Notes: a model not told the origin generated them from the letters alone. Shown: positions 28,841 through 40,372, counted from the stretch's first letter. The stretch is 64,000 nt of DNA from Pseudomonas shirazensis (GCF_014268785.2 NZ_JABWRD020000001.1:186001-250000), one strand, 5' to 3'. Made by a program: numbers and translations.

Positions 28841-28968
28841 GTGTATTCCTCCTTGATCTGCGTCGAACCGTGCATGGCTTAGCGTAGACGAGATTGGCCG
28901 GGTGCAATTTCGGCCTCGCTCCGCTAGCATTAGCGATCTTCCGCTGGTTCAGTTTGCGATGGTTTTTG

Positions 28969-31014
28969 ATGAGTTATCAGGTTCTTGCACGTAAGTGGCG
29001 TCCGCGCTCGTTCCGCGAAATGGTCGGGCAGACCCATGTGCTCAAGGCATTGATCAATGCGCTGGACAACCAGCGGCTGCATCACGCCTACCTGTTTACC
29101 GGTACCCGCGGGGTCGGCAAGACCACCATCGCGCGGATCATCGCCAAGTGCCTGAACTGCGAAACCGGCATCACCTCGACGCCCTGTGGCACCTGCTCGG
29201 TGTGCCGGGAGATCGACGAGGGGCGCTTCGTCGACCTGATCGAGATCGACGCCGCCAGCCGGACCAAGGTCGAAGACACCCGCGAGCTGCTCGACAACGT
29301 GCAGTACGCACCGAGCCGTGGCCGCTTCAAGGTCTACCTGATCGACGAAGTGCACATGCTCTCAACGCACTCGTTCAACGCCTTGCTGAAGACGCTGGAA
29401 GAGCCGCCGCCCTACGTCAAGTTCATCCTCGCCACCACCGACCCGCAAAAGCTGCCGGCCACCATCCTCTCGCGCTGCTTGCAGTTCTCGTTGAAGAACA
29501 TGAGCCCGGAGCGGGTGGTAGAGCACCTTAACCACGTGCTGACTGCCGAGAACGTGCCGTTCGAGGATGACGCGCTGTGGCTGCTCGGCCGCGCTGCCGA
29601 TGGCTCGATGCGCGATGCCATGAGCCTGACCGATCAGGCCATCGCTTTTGGCGAAGGCAAGGTACTGGCCGCCGATGTGCGGGCGATGCTCGGCACCCTT
29701 GACCACGGCCAGGTGTATGGCGTATTGCAGGCGTTGCTCGAAGGCGATGCGCGAGCGCTGCTGGAGGCAGTGCGCGATTTGGCCGAGCAAGGCCCGGACT
29801 GGTCCGGCGTGCTCGCCGAGATGCTCAACGTGCTGCACCGCGTGGCCATCGCCCAGGCGCTGCCCGAGGCGGTCGACAATGGTCAGGGCGACCGTGATCG
29901 AGTCCTGGCGCTGGCGTCGGCGCTGCCTGCCGAGGACGTGCAGTTCTACTATCAGATGGGGTTGATTGGCCGGCGCGACTTGCCGCTGGCACCAGACCCG
30001 CGCGGCGGTTTCGAAATGGTCCTGCTGCGCATGTTGGCGTTCCGCCCGGCGGACAACGATGACGCGCCGAGACCGCAGCTAAAGCCAGTGGGGATCAGCC
30101 AGGCCACAGCTGATTCAGCAAAAGCGGTGGCAGCGGCAGCGCCCGTCAGCGCGGTTGCAGAGGTGCCGGCCCCGGCTGCGCCGGTGGCCCCAGCGGTTGC
30201 CGAACCAGTAGTCGCGGAGCCTGTTGCGGAGCCAGAGCCAGAGCCAGAGCCAGAGCCAGAACCTGCTGCGCCAGCGCCAGTTGCAGAGCAAGCCATCGAC
30301 CTGCCATGGGAAGAGCAGGCAGCGCCTGTCGCTCCGCCGAAGCCACTTGCGCCTGAGCCGCCAGCCAAGCCCGAGCCGCAACCCGAAGCACAGCACGCGC
30401 CGTCACATGACGATGCGCCGCCGTTCGACCCGGCTGCCTACGATGGCGTCGGTATGGACCGCGACGACGAGCCGCCGCTGGACGAGGACTATTACGCAGG
30501 CGAAGCCGACCCGGTTGGTTTCAGCTACCTGGACGAACTCGCCGAGCACGTCCAGGAAGACCGGCAGGCGCCGCCGCCCGAGCCGCTGCCAGCCTCCAAG
30601 CCGGCGACCGGGCTGGCCCTGCAATGGTTGGAATTATGCCCACAGTTGCCTGTATCGGGGATGACAGGCAACATCGCCGCAAACTGTACGTTGATTGCCG
30701 TCGACGGCGACAATTGGCTGCTGCACCTTGACCCGGCGCAGGGCGCGCTGTTCAACTCGACCCAGCAGCGGCGCTTGAACGACGCGCTCAACCAGCACCT
30801 CGGGCGCACCCTGCAACTGAGCATCGAGCTGATCCGCCCGGAGCAGGAGACCCCAGCCCAGGCCGCAGCGCGCAAGCGTTCCGAGCGTCAGCACGATGCC
30901 GAAGTGTCGATCGAGCAGGATCCGCTCATCCAGCAGATGATCCGCCAGTTTGGCGCGACCGTGCGGCAGGATACTATTGAGCCCGTAGAGCCTCTGGTCA
31001 GCCAGGGGCAATAA
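28969..31014 (+). CDS. dnaX: DNA polymerase III tau/gamma subunit
   Basis: Clamp-loader ATPase and replisome organiser, 681 residues from [15 protein letters not shown]. It has Walker A GTRGVGKT (about 45-52), a zinc module CLNC-(9)-CGTCSVC, a Walker B LIDEVHML, and the sensor [16 protein letters not shown]. After about residue 365 the sequence becomes a long Pro/Ala/Glu linker including a [13 protein letters not shown] run, then the tau-specific C-terminal domain from about 535. I see no A-AAA-AAG slippery site, so a shorter gamma form made by E. coli-type frameshifting is not supported. No clear ribosome site precedes the ATG. ybaB and recR follow, the conserved order. Confidence 0.95.
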   Translation: MSYQVLARKWRPRSFREMVGQTHVLKALINALDNQRLHHAYLFTGTRGVGKTTIARIIAKCLNCETGITSTPCGTCSVCREIDEGRFVDLIEIDAASRTKVEDTRELLDNVQYAPSRGRFKVYLIDEVHMLSTHSFNALLKTLEEPPPYVKFILATTDPQKLPATILSRCLQFSLKNMSPERVVEHLNHVLTAENVPFEDDALWLLGRAADGSMRDAMSLTDQAIAFGEGKVLAADVRAMLGTLDHGQVYGVLQALLEGDARALLEAVRDLAEQGPDWSGVLAEMLNVLHRVAIAQALPEAVDNGQGDRDRVLALASALPAEDVQFYYQMGLIGRRDLPLAPDPRGGFEMVLLRMLAFRPADNDDAPRPQLKPVGISQATADSAKAVAAAAPVSAVAEVPAPAAPVAPAVAEPVVAEPVAEPEPEPEPEPEPAAPAPVAEQAIDLPWEEQAAPVAPPKPLAPEPPAKPEPQPEAQHAPSHDDAPPFDPAAYDGVGMDRDDEPPLDEDYYAGEADPVGFSYLDELAEHVQEDRQAPPPEPLPASKPATGLALQWLELCPQLPVSGMTGNIAANCTLIAVDGDNWLLHLDPAQGALFNSTQQRRLNDALNQHLGRTLQLSIELIRPEQETPAQAAARKRSERQHDAEVSIEQDPLIQQMIRQFGATVRQDTIEPVEPLVSQGQ

Positions 31015-31079
31015 ACCGATATCCATGCGGCCGGCACTGCGCCAGGCCGCATCATATGAACCAATCGAGGTATACCCCC

Positions 31080-31406
31080 ATGATGAAAGGTGGCATGGCA
31101 GGCCTGATGAAGCAGGCTCAGCAAATGCAGGAAAAAATGGCCAAGATGCAGGAAGAGCTGGCCAGCGCCGAAGTCACTGGTCAGTCCGGCGCCGGCCTGG
31201 TCAGCGTGGTCATGACCGGCCGTCATGACGTCAAGCGCATCAGCCTCGACGATAGCCTGATGCAGGAAGACAAGGAAGTCCTCGAAGACCTGATCGCTGC
31301 CGCCGTCAACGACGCCGTGCGCAAGGTCGAGCAGAACAGCCAAGATAAGATGGGCGGCATGACCGCTGGCATGCAACTGCCGCCGGGCTTCAAGATGCCG
31401 TTCTAA
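31080..31406 (+). CDS. ybaB: YbaB/EbfC nucleoid-associated protein
   Basis: Small DNA-binding protein of 108 residues, a dimer that coats DNA and is nearly always encoded between dnaX and recR. The start [20 protein letters not shown] matches the family, followed by a coiled N-terminal helix, the central [19 protein letters not shown] and the C-terminal LPPGFKMPF. The ATG at 31080 follows GAGG about 12 bases upstream; an in-frame ATG at 31056 gives eight extra residues and is less likely. A strong terminator follows, so recR may have its own promoter. Confidence 0.94.
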   Translation: MMKGGMAGLMKQAQQMQEKMAKMQEELASAEVTGQSGAGLVSVVMTGRHDVKRISLDDSLMQEDKEVLEDLIAAAVNDAVRKVEQNSQDKMGGMTAGMQLPPGFKMPF

Positions 31407-31430
31407 GGCATTGGCTTTCCTGTAGGACAA

Positions 31431-31459
31431 AACGCCCGTTGATCGGGCGTTTTTTTTTG
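31431..31459 (+). terminator. Rho-independent terminator after ybaB
   Basis: AACGCCCG pairs with CGGGCGTT across a short TTGAT loop, followed by a run of nine T residues. It lies 25 bases after the ybaB stop codon and before recR. Confidence 0.92.
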
Positions 31460-31626
31460 CGCTGGTTAAACCCTGGCCAGTAACCGCAGCCGACCGAACC
31501 CGCAGGCGCGGTCGGGGGTCAACCACAACACAGGTAGGCCTTGTCGGTATCGGCTGTAGCTGATTTGACGCTGCCTGCCGTGGCCGGTATAAACCGCCTC
31601 TTAATTTGTATTGTCAGGCCTCTCCG

Positions 31627-32229
31627 ATGAGCTTCAGCCCACTGATCCGCCAACTGATCGACTCGCTGCGCATCCTGCCCGGTGTCGGCCAGAAAACCGC
31701 CCAGCGCATGGCCCTGCAGTTGCTCGAACGTGACCGCAGCGGCGGCCTGCGCCTGGCGCAGAGCCTGACCCAGGCGATGGAAGGGGTCGGCCACTGCCGC
31801 CAGTGCCGAACCTTGACCGAACAGGAGCTGTGCCCGCAGTGCGCCGATGTGCGCCGCGACGACACCCAGCTGTGTGTGGTCGAGGGGCCGATGGATGTGT
31901 ATGCCGTGGAGCAGACCGGTTTCCGCGGTCGCTACTTCGTACTCAAGGGGCACCTGTCGCCGCTCGATGGCCTCGGGCCTGAGGCTATCGGCATCCCGCA
32001 GCTGATGGCGCGCATCGCCGAACAGGACAGCTTCACCGAAGTGATCCTCGCCACCAACCCGACCGTGGAAGGTGAAGCGACCGCGCACTACATCGCCCAG
32101 TTGTTGCACGAGAAGGGCCTGGTTGCCTCGCGTATCGCCCATGGCGTGCCGCTCGGTGGCGAGCTGGAGCTGGTCGATGGCGGCACCCTGGCCCATGCCT
32201 TTGCCGGGCGCCGGCCGATTGCGCTGTAA
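31627..32229 (+). CDS. recR: Recombination mediator RecR
   Basis: Works with RecF and RecO to load RecA on gapped DNA. It has 200 residues: an N-terminal helix-hairpin-helix ([20 protein letters not shown]), a four-cysteine zinc finger ([18 protein letters not shown]), a Toprim domain ([16 protein letters not shown] to the [12 protein letters not shown] motif) and the C-terminal [14 protein letters not shown]alker-like segment. The ATG at 31627 gives the usual family start [10 protein letters not shown]; seven more upstream codons are open but not conserved. It converges with acoR, with only 17 bases between stop codons. Confidence 0.96.
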   Translation: MSFSPLIRQLIDSLRILPGVGQKTAQRMALQLLERDRSGGLRLAQSLTQAMEGVGHCRQCRTLTEQELCPQCADVRRDDTQLCVVEGPMDVYAVEQTGFRGRYFVLKGHLSPLDGLGPEAIGIPQLMARIAEQDSFTEVILATNPTVEGEATAHYIAQLLHEKGLVASRIAHGVPLGGELELVDGGTLAHAFAGRRPIAL

Positions 32230-32246
32230 CTGACTGCCCCCAGCGG

Positions 32247-34100
<1,854 letters not shown>

Positions 34101-34190
34101 TCGGGCCTCCGGGTCTCTCGTTCTTGTCTTTATCGAGCCATTAAGCACGCGCGCGACCACTGCGACAAGCGCTGCTTGATTGGCGGCGCG

Positions 34191-34251
34191 GCTGAGACGC
34201 GGCGTCTCAGCGTCTCGCGGTCAGCGCTGCTGGCGCGGCACCCGGCGTCTC
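34191..34251. promoter_or_regulatory. Candidate AcoR upstream activating sites
   Basis: A perfect palindrome with 10-base arms GCTGAGACGC and GCGTCTCAGC around one central base (34191-34211) is followed by two more GTCTC half-sites (CGTCTC at 34211-34216 and GCGTCTC at 34245-34251). The group lies 80-140 bases before the sigma-54 promoter, the usual enhancer distance. Confidence 0.65.
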
Positions 34252-34329
34252 GCCGGCAAGCCGCCAACGTGCACTGGGCACTAGCTGAAACCGCTCTGCC
34301 ACAGGGCTTGCAGCGTTCAGATCAAAAGC

Positions 34330-34345
34330 TGGCACCGGCCTTGCT
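34330..34345 (+). promoter_or_regulatory. Sigma-54 (-24/-12) promoter of the aco operon
   Basis: TGGCAC-N5-TTGCT matches the sigma-54 consensus TGGCAC-N5-TTGCA/T at every key base. It lies 35 bases before the acoX start codon. Confidence 0.9.
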
Positions 34346-34379
34346 CTGGCTCTCCTCAAACAATAAAACGAGGTGCGCC

Positions 34380-35435
34380 ATGCGCCAGCCCGGCCCGATC
34401 ATCGGGATCATTGCCAACCCTGCCTCCGGTCGCGACCTGCGCCGCCTGACGGCCAATGCCGGTTTGTATTCCAGCACCGACAAAGCCTCGGCGATCCAGC
34501 GCCTGCTCGCCGCATTTGGCGCCACCGGCATTGCCAAGGTGCTGCTGCCAACCGATATGACCGGCATCGCCGCCGCGGTGCTCAAGGCCAGCACTGGCCC
34601 GATGGCCCGTGAGCAGCGCTGGCCGGCGTTGCAAATGCTCGATCTGTCCTTGACGCAAACCGTCGCCGACACCCGCCTCGCGGCTCGCCAGATGGTCGAG
34701 CAGGGCGTGGCGATGATCGCTGTGCTGGGCGGCGACGGCACGCACAAGGCGGTCGCCGCCGAAGCCGGCGATACGCCGTTGCTGACCTTGTCGACCGGCA
34801 CCAACAACGCCTTCCCCGAACTGCGCGAAGCGACCAGCGCGGGTCTCGCCGGTGGCCTGCTGGCCAGCGGGCAGATCCCCGCAGCCATCGGCCTGCGCCG
34901 CAACAAGCGGCTGCTGGTGCGGGTGCCGCAACAGCAGCTGTGCGAATGGGCGTTGGTCGAGGTCGCGGTTTCACCTCAACGCTTTGTCGGCGCCCGCGCC
35001 TTGAGCCGCAGCGAAGACCTGGCAGAAGTGTTCGCCTGCTTTGCCGAGCCACACGCCATCGGCCTGTCGGCCATCTGCGGGCTGTGGTGCCCGGTTTCAC
35101 GTCAGGCCGAGCAGGGCGCCTGGGTGCGCCTCGATGCCAGCGCCACACAGGTCTTGCTGGCGCCGCTCGCGCCCGGCTTGTTGCAAGGCTGTGGGGTGAC
35201 CGCCAGTGGCCCGCTGCAGCCGGGCGTGGCGTATCCACTGAGCCTGCGCAGCGGCACCCTGGCGCTGGATGGCGAGCGTGAAATCGAGTTTGCCGAGCAA
35301 GACACCCCAACCATCACCCTCGACCTGCACGGCCCACTTTCGGTCGATGTCGAGGCGGTGCTGGCGCATGCCGCCCGCCACCATCTGCTGGTCGTCCCCC
35401 GCGACCAGCGGCACACCCCTGCAACCCTGCGTTGA
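34380..35435 (+). CDS. acoX: Acetoin catabolism protein AcoX (NAD-kinase-like)
   Basis: A 351-residue protein of the ATP-NAD kinase fold group, always found at the head of Pseudomonas and Cupriavidus aco operons. Visible features are MRQPGPIIGIIANPASGRD at the start, the kinase-type loop VLGGDGTHK and the LSTGTNNAFPELREAT segment. Its exact reaction is not established; it is reported not to be part of the acetoin dehydrogenase complex itself. The ATG at 34380 follows GAGG and lies just downstream of the sigma-54 promoter. acoA begins 22 bases after its stop. Confidence 0.92.
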   Translation: MRQPGPIIGIIANPASGRDLRRLTANAGLYSSTDKASAIQRLLAAFGATGIAKVLLPTDMTGIAAAVLKASTGPMAREQRWPALQMLDLSLTQTVADTRLAARQMVEQGVAMIAVLGGDGTHKAVAAEAGDTPLLTLSTGTNNAFPELREATSAGLAGGLLASGQIPAAIGLRRNKRLLVRVPQQQLCEWALVEVAVSPQRFVGARALSRSEDLAEVFACFAEPHAIGLSAICGLWCPVSRQAEQGAWVRLDASATQVLLAPLAPGLLQGCGVTASGPLQPGVAYPLSLRSGTLALDGEREIEFAEQDTPTITLDLHGPLSVDVEAVLAHAARHHLLVVPRDQRHTPATLR

Positions 35436-35457
35436 GACAACCCTGGAGAACAACAAG

Positions 35458-36435
35458 ATGTCCACCCAACTCAGCTCCGAGCAGTTGCTGCATGCCTATG
35501 AAGTCATGCGCACCATCCGCGCCTTCGAAGAGCGCCTGCATGTCGAGTTTGCCACCGGCGAGATCCCCGGTTTCGTCCACCTGTACGCCGGCGAAGAAGC
35601 CTCGGCGGCCGGGGTCATGGCGCACCTGCGTGATTCCGATTGCATCGCCTCCAACCACCGCGGCCATGGCCACTGCATCGCCAAGGGCGTCGATGTGTAC
35701 GGGATGATGGCCGAGATCTACGGCAAGAAGACCGGCGTCTGCGGCGGCAAGGGCGGCTCCATGCACATCGCCGACCTGTCCAAGGGCATGCTCGGCGCCA
35801 ACGGCATCGTCGGTGCCGGCGCGCCGCTGGTGGCCGGCTCGGCGCTGGCAGCCAAGCTCAAGGGCCGCGATGACGTCTCGGTGGTGTTCTTCGGCGACGG
35901 CGCCTCCAACGAAGGCGCGGTGTTCGAAGCCATGAACATGGCCTCGGTGATGAACCTGGCGTGCATCTTCGTCGCCGAGAACAACGGCTACGCCGAAGCC
36001 ACCGCGTCGAAATGGTCGGTTGCCTGCGACCATATTGCCGACCGCGCCGCCGGCTTCGGCATGCCCGGGGTGACGATCGACGGCTACGACTTCTTTGCCG
36101 TGCACGAAGCCGCAGGCGCCGCCGTCGAGCGTGCGCGCAGTGGCCAGGGGCCGTCGCTGATCGAGGTCAAGCTGACCCGCTACTACGGCCACTTCGAGGG
36201 CGACGCACAAACCTACCGCGCCCCCGACGAGGTCAAGAACCTGCGCGAAACCCGCGACTGCCTACTGCAGTTTCGCAACAAGACCACCCGTGCCGGCCTG
36301 CTCAGCGCCGCGCAACTGGACGCCATCGATGGCCGCGTCGACGGCCTGATCGAGGACGCCGTACGCCGCGCCAAGGCCGATCCCAAACCACAGCCCGCCG
36401 ATCTGCTCAGCGACGTTTACGTCAGCTACCCGTGA
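35458..36435 (+). CDS. acoA: Acetoin dehydrogenase E1 alpha subunit
   Basis: Thiamine-pyrophosphate-dependent E1 component that cleaves acetoin to acetaldehyde and an acetyl unit passed to E2. It has 325 residues with the E1-alpha signatures FVHLYAGEEASAAGV, ASNHRGHGHCIAKG and the TPP motif GDGASNEGAVFEAMNMASV ending in AENN. The ATG at 35458 follows a CTGGAG ribosome site; the upstream frame is a shadow of acoX. The second gene of the operon; acoB begins 32 bases after its stop. Confidence 0.95.
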   Translation: MSTQLSSEQLLHAYEVMRTIRAFEERLHVEFATGEIPGFVHLYAGEEASAAGVMAHLRDSDCIASNHRGHGHCIAKGVDVYGMMAEIYGKKTGVCGGKGGSMHIADLSKGMLGANGIVGAGAPLVAGSALAAKLKGRDDVSVVFFGDGASNEGAVFEAMNMASVMNLACIFVAENNGYAEATASKWSVACDHIADRAAGFGMPGVTIDGYDFFAVHEAAGAAVERARSGQGPSLIEVKLTRYYGHFEGDAQTYRAPDEVKNLRETRDCLLQFRNKTTRAGLLSAAQLDAIDGRVDGLIEDAVRRAKADPKPQPADLLSDVYVSYP

Positions 36436-36467
36436 GCCCCGACAATAACAACGACAGGACAATCACC

Positions 36468-37490
36468 ATGGCAAGAAAGATCAGTTACCAGCAGGCCATC
36501 AACGAGGCCCTGGCCCAGGAAATGCGCCGCGACAGCACTGTGTTCATCATTGGCGAAGACGTCGCCGGCGGCGCCGGTGCGCCGGGTGAGCAGGACGCCT
36601 GGGGTGGCGTGCTTGGCGTGACCAAGGGCCTTTATCATCAGTTTCCGGGGCGGGTGCTGGATGCGCCGCTGTCTGAAATCGGTTACGTCGGTGCCGCTGT
36701 CGGTGCTGCCACCCAAGGCCTGCGCCCAGTCTGCGAACTGATGTTCGTCGACTTTGCCGGCTGCTGCCTGGACCAGATCCTCAACCAGGCGGCGAAGTTT
36801 CGCTACATGTTCGGCGGCAAGGCGGTGACACCGCTGGTGATGCGCACCATGGTCGGCGCAGGCCTGCGCGCAGCGGCCCAGCATTCGCAGATGCTCACCT
36901 CGCTGTGGACGCATATCCCGGGCCTGAAGGTGGTCTGCCCGTCGTCGCCGTATGACGCCAAGGGCCTGCTGATCCAGGCCATCCGTGACAACGACCCGGT
37001 GATCTTCTGCGAGCACAAGCTGCTCTACAGCATGCAGGGCGAAGTACCCGAAGAGCTCTACACCGTGCCTTTCGGCGAGGCCAATTACCTGCGCGACGGC
37101 GACGACATCACCCTGGTGACCTACGGGCGCATGGTCCATCTGGCCATGGAAGCTGCCAACAACCTGGCCCGCCAGGGCATCGATTGCGAGGTGCTCGACC
37201 TGCGTACCACCAGCCCGCTGGACGAGGACAGCATCCTTGAGAGCGTGGAGAAAACCGGCCGGCTGGTGGTGATCGACGAAGCCAACCCGCGTTGCTCGCT
37301 GGCCACCGACATCAGTGCCTTGGTCGCGCAAAAGGCCTTTGCCGCGCTCAAGGGCCCGATCGAGATGGTTACCGCGCCGCATACGCCGGTGCCGTTCTCC
37401 GATGCCCTCGAAGACCTGTACATCCCCGATGCGGCGAAGATCGAAGCCGCCGTGCGCAAAGTCATGGACGCCTCAAGGAGTGCTGCATGA
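36468..37490 (+). CDS. acoB: Acetoin dehydrogenase E1 beta subunit
   Basis: Partner of AcoA in the alpha2-beta2 E1 enzyme, 340 residues. It shows the transketolase-type pattern of E1-beta proteins: ISYQQAINEALAQEMRRD, the GEDVAGGAGAPG turn, LDAPLSEIGYVGAAVGAA, and the C-terminal domain from about residue 215 (VTYGRMVHLAMEAA, DLRTTSPLDEDSIL). The start at 36468 gives MARKISYQQA. Its stop codon overlaps the acoC start (ATGA), so E1-beta and E2 are translationally coupled. Confidence 0.95.
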   Translation: MARKISYQQAINEALAQEMRRDSTVFIIGEDVAGGAGAPGEQDAWGGVLGVTKGLYHQFPGRVLDAPLSEIGYVGAAVGAATQGLRPVCELMFVDFAGCCLDQILNQAAKFRYMFGGKAVTPLVMRTMVGAGLRAAAQHSQMLTSLWTHIPGLKVVCPSSPYDAKGLLIQAIRDNDPVIFCEHKLLYSMQGEVPEELYTVPFGEANYLRDGDDITLVTYGRMVHLAMEAANNLARQGIDCEVLDLRTTSPLDEDSILESVEKTGRLVVIDEANPRCSLATDISALVAQKAFAALKGPIEMVTAPHTPVPFSDALEDLYIPDAAKIEAAVRKVMDASRSAA

Positions 37491-38593
37491 GCCAGATCCA
37501 TACCCTGACCATGCCCAAGTGGGGCCTGTCGATGACCGAAGGCCGAGTCGACGCCTGGCTCAAGCAGGAAGGCGAGCAGATCAACAAGGGCGACGAAGTG
37601 CTGGATGTCGAGACCGACAAGATCAGCAGCAGCGTCGAGGCGCCGTTCAGCGGCGTATTGCGCCGCCAGGTCGCCCAGCCGGACGAAACCCTGGCAGTCG
37701 GCGCATTGCTCGCCGTGCTGGTCGATGGCGAGGCGGATGAGGCCGAGATCGACGCTGTGGTCGAGCGCTTCCAGGCCGAGTTCGTCGCCAGCGCTGCCAG
37801 TGAGCAGGCGCAAGGCCCGGCACCGCAGAAAGCCGAGGTCGGCGGGCGCCTGCTGCGCTGGTTCGAACTGGGCGAGGGCGGTACACCGCTGGTACTGGTG
37901 CACGGCTTTGGCGGCGACCTCAACAACTGGCTGTTCAACCACCCGGCCCTGGCCGCCGAACGGCGGGTGATCGCGCTGGACCTGCCCGGTCACGGCGAGT
38001 CGGCAAAGACCCTTGAGCATGGTGACCTGGACGAACTCAGCGGCGCCGTGTTGGCCTTGCTCGACCACCTCGATATCACCCGCGCGCACCTGGCCGGGCA
38101 TTCCATGGGCGGTGCGGTGTGCTTGAACCTGGCCCGCCTGGCGCCGCAGCGGGTGGCCAGCCTGAGCTTGATCGCCAGCGTTGGTCTGGGCCGGGAGATC
38201 AATGGCGACTACCTGCGCGGTTTTGTCGAAGCGGCCAATCGCAATGGCTTGAAACCAGCCATGAGCCAACTGTTTGCCGACCAAGGCATGGTCACCCGGC
38301 AGATGCTCGAGGACATGCTCAAGTTCAAGCGCCTCGAAGGCGTCGACGCTGCCCTGCGTTTGTTGGCCGCAGCGATTGCCGATGGCGACCAGCAACGCCA
38401 TGACCTGCGCGGCGTGATCGCCCAACAGCCGACCCTGGTGCTGTGGGGCAGCGAAGACGCGATCATCCCGGCCAGCCATGCCCAAGGCGTAGAGGCCGAA
38501 GCGGTGGTGCTGCCAGGGGTTGGCCATATGGTGCAGATGGAAGCTGCCGAGCAGATCAACCAGCTGCTGCAGGACTTTGTCCGCAAGCACTGA
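37487..38593 (+). CDS. acoC: AcoC: lipoyl domain fused to alpha/beta hydrolase
   Basis: E2-like component, 368 residues. Residues 1-80 are a biotinyl/lipoyl domain (LTMPKWGLSMTEGRVDAWLK) with the lipoylated lysine at 45 in VETDKISSSVEAP. After a short linker the rest is an alpha/beta hydrolase: oxyanion strand LVLVHGFGGD, nucleophile elbow AGHSMGGAV with Ser, an acid in LWGSEDAIIP and a late His in GVGHMVQ. The usual catalytic domain and subunit-binding domain of E2 acyltransferases are absent. This hydrolase-type AcoC is what I recall for Pseudomonas and Cupriavidus aco clusters. How acetyl is transferred to CoA by this fold is not evident from sequence. No lipoamide dehydrogenase (E3) gene lies in the cluster. 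Confidence 0.92.
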   Translation: MSQIHTLTMPKWGLSMTEGRVDAWLKQEGEQINKGDEVLDVETDKISSSVEAPFSGVLRRQVAQPDETLAVGALLAVLVDGEADEAEIDAVVERFQAEFVASAASEQAQGPAPQKAEVGGRLLRWFELGEGGTPLVLVHGFGGDLNNWLFNHPALAAERRVIALDLPGHGESAKTLEHGDLDELSGAVLALLDHLDITRAHLAGHSMGGAVCLNLARLAPQRVASLSLIASVGLGREINGDYLRGFVEAANRNGLKPAMSQLFADQGMVTRQMLEDMLKFKRLEGVDAALRLLAAAIADGDQQRHDLRGVIAQQPTLVLWGSEDAIIPASHAQGVEAEAVVLPGVGHMVQMEAAEQINQLLQDFVRKH

Positions 38594-38618
38594 TCCCGTG
38601 AGCCTGGAGAAAACAACA

Positions 38619-39707
38619 ATGAACGACCTCAGCCACTCCCATATGCGCGCCGCCGTCTGGCATGGGCGCAATGACATTCGCGTCGAACAGGTACCGCTGC
38701 CGGCAGACCCACCGCCGGGCTGGGTGCAGATCAAGGTCGATTGGTGCGGCATCTGCGGCTCGGACCTGCACGAGTACGTGGCCGGGCCGGTATTTATCCC
38801 GGTCGAAGCACCGCACCCGCTGACTGGTATTCAGGGCCAGTGCATTCTAGGCCACGAATTCTGCGGCGAGATCGCCAAGCTCGGCGAGGGCGTCAGCGGC
38901 TACGCCGTTGGCGATTCGGTTGCGGCCGATGCCTGCCAGCACTGCGGCACCTGCTATTACTGCACCCATGGCTTGTACAACATCTGTGAAAAACTGGCCT
39001 TTACCGGGCTGATGAACAACGGTGCGTTCGCCGAGCGAGTCAACGTCCCGGCCAATCTGCTCTACCGCCTGCCCGAAGGCTTCCCGCGCGAAGCCGGCGC
39101 GCTGATCGAGCCGCTGGCGGTGGGCATGCATGCGGTGAAAAAGGCCGGCAGCCTGCTTGGGCAGAACGTGGTGGTAGTCGGGGCTGGCACCATCGGCCTG
39201 TGCACCATCATGTGCGCCAAGGCCGCAGGTGCGGCTCAGGTGATCGCCCTGGAGATGTCCTCGGCGCGCAAGGCCAAGGCCCTTGAGGTCGGCGCCAGTG
39301 CAGTGCTCGACCCGAGCCAGTGCGACGCGCTGGCTGAAATCCGCGCGCTCACCGGCGGGCTGGGTGCGGATGTCAGCTTCGAATGCATCGGCAACAAGAA
39401 CACCGCCAAGCTGGCCATCGATGCGATTCGCAAAGCGGGCAAGTGCGTACTGGTGGGGATTTTCGAGGAGCCGAGCCTGTTCAACTTCTTCGATCTGGTC
39501 TCGACCGAGAAACAGGTGCTGGGTGCCTTGGCCTACAACGGCGAGTTTGCCGATGTGATCGCCTTCATCAACGATGGCCGCCTGAACATTCAGCCACTGG
39601 TGACCGGGCGCATCGGCCTGGAGCAGATCGTCGAGCTGGGCTTTGAGGAGTTGGTCAACAACAAGGAGCAGAATGTGAAGATCATCGTCTCGCCAGGCGG
39701 GCGTTGA
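38619..39707 (+). CDS. 2,3-butanediol / acetoin dehydrogenase
   Basis: Zinc-dependent medium-chain alcohol dehydrogenase, 362 residues, that oxidises 2,3-butanediol to acetoin and so feeds the acetoin dehydrogenase complex. The catalytic zinc site shows in CGICGSDLHEY and GHEFCGEI, the structural zinc cluster in CQHCGTCYYCTHGLYNIC, and the NAD-binding strand in VVVVGAGTIGLC. The ATG at 38619 has GGAGA eight bases upstream; the ATG at 38643 (MRAAVWHGRND) is a possible alternative. Last gene of the aco operon, 25 bases after acoC. Confidence 0.9.
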   Translation: MNDLSHSHMRAAVWHGRNDIRVEQVPLPADPPPGWVQIKVDWCGICGSDLHEYVAGPVFIPVEAPHPLTGIQGQCILGHEFCGEIAKLGEGVSGYAVGDSVAADACQHCGTCYYCTHGLYNICEKLAFTGLMNNGAFAERVNVPANLLYRLPEGFPREAGALIEPLAVGMHAVKKAGSLLGQNVVVVGAGTIGLCTIMCAKAAGAAQVIALEMSSARKAKALEVGASAVLDPSQCDALAEIRALTGGLGADVSFECIGNKNTAKLAIDAIRKAGKCVLVGIFEEPSLFNFFDLVSTEKQVLGALAYNGEFADVIAFINDGRLNIQPLVTGRIGLEQIVELGFEELVNNKEQNVKIIVSPGGR

Positions 39708-39735
39708 TTTACACAGGCTGACCTACGCGGGGAGA

Positions 39736-39761
39736 TGCGCTGGCCGCCAGCGGCCAGCGCA
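39736..39761. terminator. Bidirectional hairpin between butanediol dehydrogenase and apt
   Basis: A perfect inverted repeat, TGCGCTGGCCGC and GCGGCCAGCGCA around a two-base loop, lies between two convergent genes. No T-run is present on either side. Confidence 0.6.
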
Positions 39762-39775
39762 GATCAGGCAGGCCC

Positions 39776-40324
39776 CTAGTATTCGCTCAGGGAAAACTCG
39801 GTCAGGCAGAAGGTCGGCACGCCTGCGTCCTGCAGCCGTTGCGAGCCTTCCAGCTCCGGCAGGTCGATGATCGCCGCCGCTTCGAATACTTGCGCGCCGG
39901 TGCGACGGACCAGGTTGGCTGCTGCCAGCAAGGTGCCGCCGGTGGCAATCAGGTCATCGAAGATCAGCACCGAGTCGCCTTCACACAGGCTGTCGGCGTG
40001 CACTTCAAGAAACGCCTCGCCGTACTCGGTCTGATAGCCCTCGGACAGCACATGCGCCGGTAGCTTGCCCTGTTTGCGGAACAGGATCAGCGGCTTGTTC
40101 AACTGGTGGGCAATGATCGACCCGATCAGAAAACCGCGCGCATCCATGGCACCGATATGGCTGAATTCGGCCTCGACATAGCGCTCGATGAACCGGTCGG
40201 CCACATAGCGCAGGCCGCGCGGCGACTGGAACAACGGGGTGATGTCACGGAAGATCACACCCGGCTTGGGAAAGTCCACTACCGGGCGGATCAGGGCTTT
40301 GAGGTCGAAAGTGTCGCTGTACAT
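39776..40324 (-). CDS. apt: Adenine phosphoribosyltransferase
   Basis: Salvages adenine with PRPP to AMP. It has 182 residues with the N-terminal [15 protein letters not shown], the flexible loop [19 protein letters not shown] and the PRPP-binding motif [15 protein letters not shown] cytoplasmic housekeeping enzyme, it lies 48 bases downstream of anr on the same strand, the order also seen in P. aeruginosa and P. putida. Confidence 0.96.
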   Translation of the reverse strand: MYSDTFDLKALIRPVVDFPKPGVIFRDITPLFQSPRGLRYVADRFIERYVEAEFSHIGAMDARGFLIGSIIAHQLNKPLILFRKQGKLPAHVLSEGYQTEYGEAFLEVHADSLCEGDSVLIFDDLIATGGTLLAAANLVRRTGAQVFEAAAIIDLPELEGSQRLQDAGVPTFCLTEFSLSEY

Positions 40325-40372
40325 GAGGGGTATCCTGAGAAATCTGGCCGCAAGTATACCCCGTCAACTGGC

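Larger units (their letters stand above)
34101..34379. promoter_or_regulatory. Divergent acoR/acoX control region
   Basis: 279 bases holding candidate AcoR binding sites (34191-34251) and the sigma-54 promoter of acoX. No gene is present; the frame open from 33927 into acoX is antisense to acoR for its first part. Confidence 0.7.
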
